From positions 1-11,544 of the forward strand of contig CANRCI010000039.1 of the NCBI GenBank assembly GCA_947629075.1: a stretch of DNA of 11,544 nucleotides, given 5' to 3'. How positions within the stretch are numbered: the first letter of the stretch is position 1; every line of letters begins with the position of its first letter. Shown in pieces: positions 5,804 through 11,544 of the stretch. Below the pieces are notes generated by a model that was not told the DNA's origin, did not search any database, and saw nothing but the letters and a program-made list of their open reading frames with translations. The DNA is from an uncultured Bacilli bacterium (GTDB lineage Bacteria; Bacillota_I; Bacilli_A; RF39; UBA660). A program made the translations under genes and the position numbers.

Positions 5804-7183
5804 ATGAAAAAAAAGACAGCATGGGAAAAATATAGTTCTGATGACATGAAAAAAGTAATGGAATTTAGTGAGGGATATAAAGAATTTATCTCATCTAATA
5901 AAACTGAAAGAGAAGTAGTTAAATCAGTTGTTGATTTAGTAAAACAATATGGTTATAAAAATTTAGAGGATATTATTAAAAATAATGAAAAGGTTGAAGT
6001 TGGAGATAAAGTATATTCTTCAATTATGGGTAAGAGTATTGTCCTATTCAACATAGTTAGTAAGGATTTTGCTGCTGGACTTAATGTTTTGGGAGCTCAT
6101 ATCGATTCACCTAGACTGGATTTAAAACCAACACCACTATACGAAGCTAATGGATTTGCGATGTTAGATACCCATTATTATGGTGGAATAAAGAAATATC
6201 AGTGGGTTACTACTCCTTTAGCATTACACGGTGTAATTGTAAAGAAAGATGGTAGCAAAGTAGAAGTCAATATTGGTGAAGATGAAAATGATTTTGTAGT
6301 TGGAATAAGTGATCTGTTAATACATTTATCTAATGCACAAATGAAAAAAAGTGGTAATAAGGTAGTTGAGGGAGAAGATTTAAATATTACGATTGGTAAT
6401 ATTCCTCTAACTGATGATGAAGAGGATAAAGTTAAGAGAAATGTACTAGATATTCTTAAGAAAAAATATGGTATCGAAGAAGATGACTTCATGTCTAGTG
6501 AAATAGAAGCAGTACCAGCTGGTAAAGCTCGTGATTTTGGACTTGATCGAAGTATGATCATGGGATATGGACATGATGATCGCGTTTGTGCTTATACTTC
6601 GTTAATGGCTTTTCTAAATGTTTCTAATCCTACTAGAAATAGTGTTTGTCTGTTAGTTGATAAAGAAGAAATTGGTAGTGTTGGAGCTACTGGGATGACA
6701 TCTAAATTTTTTGAAAACGCCCTAGCTGAAGTTATGGAGGCAATGGGTGAATTTTCCAATATCAAACTTCGCCGTGCTTTAAGCAATTCCAATATGTTAT
6801 CTAGTGATGTAACCGCAGCCTTTGACCCCAATTATCCAGCCGTGATGGATTTGAATTCATCAGCCTTTATGGGTAAGGGAGTTGTGTTTAGTAAATATAC
6901 TGGTGGTAGTGGTAAGAGCGGTAGCAACGATGCTAACTGTGAATATATTGCTAAACTTAGAAAGGTATTAGATGATAATAATGTCGATTTCCAAATGGAT
7001 GAATTGGGTAAAGTAGACGAAGGTGGTGGAGGTACAATAGCTTATATTTTAGCTGAATATTGTATGAACGTCATCGATTGCGGTGTTGCTTTGCACAACA
7101 TGCATTCACCATGGGAAGTAGTATCTAAAGCAGACATTTACGAAATGTTACGTTGTTATGAAACTTTCCTAAAAGAGATGTAA
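5804..7183 (+). CDS. M18 family zinc aminopeptidase
   Basis: Cytoplasmic di-zinc aminopeptidase that trims N-terminal residues (often acidic ones in this family) from peptides and forms large oligomers. The 459-residue product is normal family length. Metal and catalytic residues are present: His99 in GAHIDSPRLD, Asp258 in GYGHDDR, the Glu288-Glu289 pair in DKEEIGSVGATGM, Asp335 in SSDVTAAFDPNYP, and His434 in HNMHSPWEV. The GGGGTIAYILAEY segment (407-419) is also typical. Position 337, within SSDVTAAF, lacks the His often seen there in relatives. ATG 5804 has AGGAGG (5791-5796) at a 7-base spacing. It has its own probable promoter and is flanked by unrelated genes, consistent with a stand-alone housekeeping peptidase. 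Confidence 0.95.
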   Translation: MKKKTAWEKYSSDDMKKVMEFSEGYKEFISSNKTEREVVKSVVDLVKQYGYKNLEDIIKNNEKVEVGDKVYSSIMGKSIVLFNIVSKDFAAGLNVLGAHIDSPRLDLKPTPLYEANGFAMLDTHYYGGIKKYQWVTTPLALHGVIVKKDGSKVEVNIGEDENDFVVGISDLLIHLSNAQMKKSGNKVVEGEDLNITIGNIPLTDDEEDKVKRNVLDILKKKYGIEEDDFMSSEIEAVPAGKARDFGLDRSMIMGYGHDDRVCAYTSLMAFLNVSNPTRNSVCLLVDKEEIGSVGATGMTSKFFENALAEVMEAMGEFSNIKLRRALSNSNMLSSDVTAAFDPNYPAVMDLNSSAFMGKGVVFSKYTGGSGKSGSNDANCEYIAKLRKVLDDNNVDFQMDELGKVDEGGGGTIAYILAEYCMNVIDCGVALHNMHSPWEVVSKADIYEMLRCYETFLKEM

Positions 7184-7190
7184 AATATTT

Positions 7191-7219
7191 TTGACTATCA
7201 TTTTGTTACATAGTATAAT
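7191..7219 (+). promoter_or_regulatory. Consensus promoter of the small secreted protein gene
   Basis: TTGACT (7191-7196) and TATAAT (7214-7219) with a 17-base spacer, essentially as good as the ribosomal operon promoter in this window. It begins only 7 bases after the M18 stop, and no hairpin terminator lies between the genes, so M18 transcripts may read through. Strong, constitutive expression is expected. Confidence 0.88.
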
Positions 7220-7252
7220 TTAGGTAGAAATATATAGTAGGAAGGTGTAAAA

Positions 7253-7786
7253 ATGAATAACAATTATCGAGTAAAAAATTTAGTAATTGGAATTTTATGT
7301 TGTGGAATAATCATAATGTCCGTAGGTTATGCTACATTGTCATCACTGTTGACGATAAATGGTGAAACTGTAGTAAAATCTAAAAGTTGGGATGTTCATT
7401 GTAGTAACATTTCTAATGAAGTAGCTACTGGTTATACCCGTATTGTAAAATCGCCAACTGTCGATAATTTAAGTACTACAATTAATTATAGTGTTATTCT
7501 AAATCAACCTGGTGATAGTTATTCGTTTTCTGTAAATGTTACCAATAGTGGTTCAATCGATGCAAAACTTAGTTCAATCGTTCTTTCTGGAGTAAATGAA
7601 ACAGAAGACAAATATTTGAATTATTCAGTTAGTGGCATTAATGAAAATGATGTTTTGAAATCGAAAGAAAGTAGAACAATTCAAGTGTCAATAGAATATG
7701 ATTCAGCGGTAAGAGAAGATGAACTACCAAAAGTTGATCAAAACTTAACCTTAACGGCAACTTTAAATTTCATTCAAGCAAATTAA
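7253..7786 (+). CDS. Small secreted or membrane-tethered beta-rich protein, function unknown
   Basis: The 177-residue product begins with a short basic stretch and a hydrophobic segment (about 8-30) ending in GYATLSSLLTINGE, so it is exported and either cleaved or tethered. The mature part is predicted beta-rich and contains SYSFSVNVTNSGSIDAKLSSI (89-109, read as SYSFSVNVTN then SGSIDAKLSSI). This phrase recalls the 'proportion of the Ig-like strands' seen in TasA/camelysin-type secreted fibre proteins, but the similarity is weak and I do not claim membership. Cys16-Cys17 lie in the hydrophobic segment but do not form a lipobox, because Leu precedes the Cys. A single other Cys (50) is present. 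ATG 7253 has AAGGTG upstream. A consensus promoter suggests abundance. Convergent with the M60 peptidase gene. Confidence 0.7.
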   Translation: MNNNYRVKNLVIGILCCGIIIMSVGYATLSSLLTINGETVVKSKSWDVHCSNISNEVATGYTRIVKSPTVDNLSTTINYSVILNQPGDSYSFSVNVTNSGSIDAKLSSIVLSGVNETEDKYLNYSVSGINENDVLKSKESRTIQVSIEYDSAVREDELPKVDQNLTLTATLNFIQAN

Positions 7787-7815
7787 AAATATCCACAGAA
7801 AATGTGGATATTTTT
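7785..7815. terminator. Bidirectional intrinsic terminator
   Basis: A perfect 13-pair stem (7785-7797 with 7803-7815, loop GAAAA) has A residues on its left arm and T residues on its right, so it works on both strands. It lies between the convergent stops at 7786 and 7824 and serves the secreted-protein gene and the M60 gene. Its left arm starts within the first gene's stop codon. Confidence 0.92.
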
Positions 7816-7823
7816 ATGCAATT

Positions 7824-10800
7824 TTATCTTTTTCTATTATAACAAATAACTTCTACTAGTCCTACGATTGTTATAGCAATTAGGATAATTCTAACGATAT
7901 ATTCAATACTGTTATTATCCTTCTTCTCTTTAACACCGTCTTTTTTATTTTCAACTTTATTCAAAGATTTTTGACCATCATTGTATGTTTCTTCTTCGTA
8001 GTCATGATTATTAATTTCTTGGTCATCTTTAGTTACTGTATCGTTTTCTTCAACTTCGTTTTCATTTTCACTACTATTATAGTTTTTAGAACTGTAACTT
8101 CTATTGTTATTGGTTACATTAGAATTAGTTGTACTGTTGTTATAATTAGAACTTTTATCAGTAACTTTTTCATCTTTATCTTTAGTTGTTTTTTGACTAG
8201 TGTTATTAGTATTAGGTTTATTACTATTACTATTACTATTACTATTGTTCTTATCACTTGTGTTATTATTTTTATTATCATTAACATTATTATCAGAACT
8301 ACTTTTATCGTTAGAAATGTTTATTACTAAAGTATGTTCTGTTTTATTATTATCAGAGTCCTCAACTGTGTATTTAACAGTATATTGCCCTTTTTTACTA
8401 GTATTTAAATCAGTTTGAATTTCTGTATTTTCTTTAGTAGGTTTTATTTCCCCATCTTCATTATCTTTTACATAAATAAGTGAATATAAATCAATCTTTT
8501 TATTGATATTATAATCGAGAACTCCAGTAGTTATAACGAATGGTGAACCACCTTTTCTGATTCTTTCTATTAATTCGTCATATTCGCTTCGATCTTCTTC
8601 TCTCAACATAGTGTAAGCACTAACAACTTTTGATTTTACTTTAAAGTTGATCAACTTGTTATTTAGTTCTTCATCACTAGTTTTGGATTGGTAATCTTTA
8701 ATAATATTTATAAAGTAATCTTTTAGAGCTTGATATTGTAACTCGATTACCTCATCATCAGACATACCTTCCTTACGAAGACCATTTTCAGTTACAGTAT
8801 ATTTAGTAATAGTTTCACTACCTCGATATTCGACTACTTCTTGATTAGTAACTGTACTATATACTTTTATTTTAGAATAATTAGGAAATTTTACTTCGAT
8901 TTCAAATCCTGGTCGCAATTCTACTTCATAATCTTCTTTCTCATAATCGAAATATATTCCATTAACTCTTTCTTCAGTGATTACAGCACCATTTTCATCT
9001 TTAATTTTTACATATATTTCATCGTGTTGACCCATGTTAGATCCGTTTAGATGAATTTTACCTTTTTTGTAATTATCACTGAAAGTAAGTTCAAATCCGT
9101 ATGTATTATAAATACCTTGCAGTTTTAAAGATAAATAGTTATTATCAACGGTCGTTTTTATTTTTTCGTACTCATATTCGTAAACGTTATCTTTTCCTTC
9201 TCCGACATTAACAGTCATCGTATTTTGAAGATAATCGCTGTGGATAGGCATCTGTAGATAGTAAGTACCAATTTTGACATTTTCAAAAGTTATTTTATTA
9301 CTAGTTACTGTCATTGATTCAATAATTTTATCATTTTGCTTTAGTAATACTTTTTTATTTTTCAATTTATTTATGTCATCAATTTTAATATTGATTGTTA
9401 AGTTAGCTCTGATGTCGTATTTATCTAAAGTATTATCAGTTACAAGGCCGTACTTACGATCCATGTTTTCGCCTTCCATGATTTCATCTCTAGTTTCATC
9501 TGTCGTAATGTCATCTAGAATTGATACCATTGGATAGTTTTTACTATAAACTTTTTCTTCTGTTTCATCAGAGATATTTAATCCCCAAGCATCCATGTAT
9601 GGAATAATATTTACGTGGTAGATATCGGCGATCGCTTCCACATAAGCATCTTGGTTGGTCATAGTTCTTCCTTTATTTACTTCACGACGATACCATTTAA
9701 ACATTTCAGCATATGTCTTTGGACCTTCAAAACTATCGAATAAGTTGATAACAAAATATAATTTAGTTTTTTCTTTTGTTGAAGTATATGGTGTATTAGA
9801 TTTTCGTATTTCATTTTGAGCCTCTTCGATATCTGGAAGTTTTCCAAGCCAATCGGCGTTAGATTTATAAATGTCTTTATCTATTTGAATGTAGTGCCCT
9901 AAAATGTTGTTTGAAACTTCACCCAGTTGCATTTCACCGCCACCAAAGCTACCTTGGTAACCATGGGCGATTTCGTGTAAGCCACCCCAGTTTTGTTCAA
10001 AGAAAGATGATAGTGAAGGGCTATTAACACCGATATGTGATCCAGCATAATAAGCAGCACCAGCACCATGGGCATTGGCTCTTACTAAATATCTAGTTCT
10101 GACATTTTGATCAGTTAACTCTTCGGGATTTAAGTCGAGACCGATATACTCATCCATTTTATCAACAGCTTTTTGGTAATACTCTAAAAACTCATCTAGA
10201 GTAGCAAAACCAGCTCTGTGATAATTAGTTGTTTTACTTAAATCAGCAAGTGGAGTAACAATAGTTAAAACTTCGTTTTCGATTACACCATAAGCATTGT
10301 TATCTGCAATCCATTTTTGTCTAAATTCTTGTTCATTATCTTGGTAGTGATAATAATTTAATTCTGGAATAGTCTCATCATACTCGAGTTCTACTTTCCA
10401 TGTTTTATCTAGAGAAGTGTTATCTTTTGATAGAACGGTTGAAGTAAAGAATGGAACTGAGTCATAGGGAGTATTATCTCTAACGTTCTCAATAGTTAAT
10501 ACTTCTTGATTATTTTTTAGTGTTTGACTGACTTCTTGGTTTTGGTCATTGTTGTAATGTTGAATGTTGATATCACTATCAGAAGATATTATTCTTGCCT
10601 TGATACTTTTACCAGCTGGTAAAAATATTCCTAATAATTGTTTATCACCATAGTTACATCTTCTTACACCAATAATGTCCATATTCCATACTGATGGAAT
10701 TGTATATAAAGTTCTTTCAACCTTAATTTTGGTCTCTTCATCATCAACTATTTCCACAGGAACTGTTAATTTAGATGTATTACCATGTGAATCCGTTACT

Positions 10801-11135
10801 TGATAATGAATTTCATAACTACCAACTTCATTGATATTAACGTTATCATCATGAGTAATTTCGGTAGTTAAATCACCGTCTTCAAAGTCTTTAGCAAAGA
10901 TACGGAATCTCGTATCATCAACGTCAAAATTTTCGATAATCGATTTTTTTAAAGTAATTTTAGTTGCTCCGTAGAAAATTGGGGCATTTTCTTCGCTCCA
11001 ATAACTATCAGGATTACGTTTAGCTGTATTTCTTTCTGCAAAAACATCAGATGAACTGACAAATTTTACTGCTATACCAAAGATGAAAGTTAAAATAATT
11101 GAAAAAATTACTATTTTTTTAAAATTATTTTTCAT
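7824..11135 (-). CDS. Membrane-anchored M60-like (enhancin/mucinase) metallopeptidase
   Basis: Large surface zinc peptidase (1103 residues). In order: signal peptide (about 1-33, likely cleavage after VFA); Ig-like/DUF5011-type domain (about 58-131, ending in YQVTDSHGN plus strands); M60 N-terminal region (about 135-260); catalytic domain (about 275-520) with HEIAH 387-391 and a third ligand Glu406 in GEVSNN, the M60 HExxH-x14-E pattern; a small beta domain (572-660); a mucin/carbohydrate-binding-like domain (about 664-770); a helical stretch (785-862); a second Ig-like domain (about 866-941); an Asn/Ser/Lys/Asp-rich stalk (942-1075); and a C-terminal membrane helix (about 1079-1097) with an NRKR tail. 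M60 enzymes cleave mucin-type glycoproteins; this substrate is inferred. There is no LPxTG motif, so the protein is held by the membrane helix and not by sortase. ATG 11135 has GAGGGTGG upstream and its own strong promoter. Confidence 0.9.
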   Translation of the reverse strand: MKNNFKKIVIFSIILTFIFGIAVKFVSSSDVFAERNTAKRNPDSYWSEENAPIFYGATKITLKKSIIENFDVDDTRFRIFAKDFEDGDLTTEITHDDNVNINEVGSYEIHYQVTDSHGNTSKLTVPVEIVDDEETKIKVERTLYTIPSVWNMDIIGVRRCNYGDKQLLGIFLPAGKSIKARIISSDSDINIQHYNNDQNQEVSQTLKNNQEVLTIENVRDNTPYDSVPFFTSTVLSKDNTSLDKTWKVELEYDETIPELNYYHYQDNEQEFRQKWIADNNAYGVIENEVLTIVTPLADLSKTTNYHRAGFATLDEFLEYYQKAVDKMDEYIGLDLNPEELTDQNVRTRYLVRANAHGAGAAYYAGSHIGVNSPSLSSFFEQNWGGLHEIAHGYQGSFGGGEMQLGEVSNNILGHYIQIDKDIYKSNADWLGKLPDIEEAQNEIRKSNTPYTSTKEKTKLYFVINLFDSFEGPKTYAEMFKWYRREVNKGRTMTNQDAYVEAIADIYHVNIIPYMDAWGLNISDETEEKVYSKNYPMVSILDDITTDETRDEIMEGENMDRKYGLVTDNTLDKYDIRANLTINIKIDDINKLKNKKVLLKQNDKIIESMTVTSNKITFENVKIGTYYLQMPIHSDYLQNTMTVNVGEGKDNVYEYEYEKIKTTVDNNYLSLKLQGIYNTYGFELTFSDNYKKGKIHLNGSNMGQHDEIYVKIKDENGAVITEERVNGIYFDYEKEDYEVELRPGFEIEVKFPNYSKIKVYSTVTNQEVVEYRGSETITKYTVTENGLRKEGMSDDEVIELQYQALKDYFINIIKDYQSKTSDEELNNKLINFKVKSKVVSAYTMLREEDRSEYDELIERIRKGGSPFVITTGVLDYNINKKIDLYSLIYVKDNEDGEIKPTKENTEIQTDLNTSKKGQYTVKYTVEDSDNNKTEHTLVINISNDKSSSDNNVNDNKNNNTSDKNNSNSNSNSNKPNTNNTSQKTTKDKDEKVTDKSSNYNNSTTNSNVTNNNRSYSSKNYNSSENENEVEENDTVTKDDQEINNHDYEEETYNDGQKSLNKVENKKDGVKEKKDNNSIEYIVRIILIAITIVGLVEVICYNRKR
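8219..8246. repeat. ACTATT hexanucleotide microsatellite
   Basis: Four complete ACTATT units (8223-8246) plus a partial one. On the coding (minus) strand they read AATAGT, giving alternating Asn-Ser in the stalk of the M60 protein (about residues 963-971). Because the unit is six bases, slippage would change stalk length without breaking the frame. Confidence 0.85.
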
Positions 11136-11165
11136 TCAACCACCCTCTTACCTATTGGTGTGCAC

Positions 11166-11194
11166 ATTATACCACAGTTTTTTACTTTTGTCAA
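11166..11194 (-). promoter_or_regulatory. Consensus extended -10 promoter of the M60 gene
   Basis: On the minus strand TTGACA (11194-11189), a 17-base spacer and TATAAT (11171-11166) with TGG directly before it give a perfect -35, perfect -10 and TG extension. The palindrome TGTGCACA (11159-11166) spans the end of the -10 and the likely start site and may be an operator. The leader is about 25 bases. Confidence 0.9.
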
Positions 11195-11247
11195 TTTTCC
11201 TCATTTTGTAACAAATTTTATAAAGACATTTTTTATGATGTTTTTAC

Positions 11248-11277
11248 TATATAAAAAGCTATATGTTTCATACATTA
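11248..11277 (+). promoter_or_regulatory. Possible sporulation-type promoter of the collagen-like gene
   Basis: CATACATTA (11269-11277) fits both the sigma-E -10 (CATACAnT) and the sigma-K -10 (CATAnnnTA) known from Bacillus. An ATAT-containing -35-like element (TATATA, 11248-11253) lies 15 bases upstream, as for sigma-E. No good TTGACA/TATAAT pair was found at proper spacing here, unlike most other promoters in the window. The predicted start would be close to the ribosome binding site at 11282, which weakens the call. Confidence 0.35.
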
Positions 11278-11292
11278 AAGTAGGAGGTAAAA

Positions 11293-11544
11293 ATGAATTT
11301 TAATGGAAATGATGGATTTAGGTATCCAATTAGTTGTTTTATAATGGGACCTACAGGTCCAACTGGGCCAACGGGACCAGCCGGTGGTGGAACTGGTACT
11401 GGACCAACAGGGCCGACCGGGCCAACAGGACCAACAGGGCCTACTGGAATTACTGGTCCAACAGGTGCTACTGGTGCAGATGGATTGACACCAATTCTTA
11501 CAATCGGAACTGTAACAACTGGTGAACCTGGAACAGCAGCTGCA
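11293..11544 (+). CDS. Collagen-like Gly-Pro-Thr repeat protein, 5' part
   Basis: The frame is open to the window end (84 residues seen, no stop). ATG 11293 has AGGAGG (11282-11287) at a 5-base spacing. After a short head (MNFNGNDGFRYPISCFIM) come 16 triplets (19-66), nine of them Gly-Pro-Thr, with one triplet lacking the leading Gly (TGT at 34-36). A non-collagen region then begins (PILTIGTVTTGEPGTAAA). Such threonine-rich collagen repeats form trimeric stalks in BclA-type exosporium proteins and in some surface or phage-tail proteins. No signal peptide is present, which fits a spore-coat protein made in the mother cell, or a protein located some other way. The repeat DNA is much richer in G+C than its surroundings, as the Gly/Pro codons require. 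Divergent from the M60 gene. Confidence 0.85.
   Translation, partial: MNFNGNDGFRYPISCFIMGPTGPTGPTGPAGGGTGTGPTGPTGPTGPTGPTGITGPTGATGADGLTPILTIGTVTTGEPGTAAA

Noticed and set aside
4910..6831. Minus-strand open frames within the HtrA and M18 genes
   Set aside because: They are antisense to conserved catalytic regions, lack binding sites and resemble no protein family.
7971..8418. Overlapping plus-strand open frames rich in Ile, Val, Leu or Phe inside the M60 gene
   Set aside because: They are the complement of the low-complexity Asn/Ser stalk codons, have no ribosome binding site, and lie wholly within a well-supported gene.
11341..11475. Repeated GGACCAACA-like units as a CRISPR or DNA repeat array
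   Set aside because: The period is nine bases or fewer with no spacers, and it is explained by Gly-Pro-Thr codons.
11334..11525. An open frame reading Asn-Trp-rich peptides through the collagen repeat
   Set aside because: It is a shifted frame of the Gly-Pro-Thr repeat. The frame from 11293 has a strong ribosome binding site and collagen triplets.
1..11544. UGA read as tryptophan (Mycoplasma-type code)
   Set aside because: Tryptophan is encoded by TGG in the genes examined and TGA ends the Abi_2 gene in the expected place.

Overview
The window is AT-rich DNA from a low-GC Gram-positive (Firmicutes/Bacilli-like) bacterium. Evidence for this is the truA-rplM-rpsI order, strong AGGAGG ribosome binding sites, TTGACA/TATAAT promoters (several with an extended TGnTATAAT -10), and short hairpin-plus-T terminators. 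TGG encodes tryptophan and TGA acts as a stop, so this is the standard bacterial code and not the Mycoplasma code. The surface genes (an M60-type mucin peptidase and a collagen-like protein) suggest a host-associated, probably gut, organism. The species cannot be named from the sequence.

Layout. 1-1655 is a conserved housekeeping block: the 3' part of truA, a terminator, a consensus promoter with a probable L13 autoregulatory leader, then rplM and rpsI and a strong terminator. 1654-3505 (minus strand) is a two-gene unit. Its first gene encodes a cytoplasmic protein of the zinc-dependent phospholipase C fold, and its second encodes a reduced, probably catalytically dead relative of the sporulation lytic transglycosylase SpoIID. 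A compact divergent promoter region (about 3506-3634) separates it from 3635-5708 (plus strand), where an Abi_2/HEPN abortive-infection protein is tightly coupled to a membrane-anchored HtrA-like serine protease. 5733-7183 holds an M18 aminopeptidase gene with its own promoter. 7191-7815 holds a small secreted beta-rich protein with a consensus promoter, ending at a bidirectional terminator shared with the convergent gene. 7824-11194 (minus) is a 1103-residue membrane-anchored M60/enhancin-like metallopeptidase. Divergent from it, 11293 to the window end is the start of a collagen-like (Gly-Pro-Thr) protein.

How the parts fit. Left to right, the window passes from translation genes, through a possible envelope/defence segment, into surface-exposed proteins. 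HtrA probably serves envelope protein quality control. The M60 protein probably cleaves mucin-type glycoproteins while tethered to the membrane. The collagen-like protein has no signal peptide and is preceded by a CATACATTA box like the -10 of mother-cell sporulation sigma factors, which hints at a spore-surface role. The best candidates for something undescribed are the SpoIID-like/PLC-like pair facing the HEPN-HtrA pair across one small regulatory region, and the collagen-like gene. No complete new system can be proved from this window alone. No tRNA, rRNA, insertion sequence, phage gene or CRISPR array was seen, and there is no gene-free stretch longer than about 190 bases.
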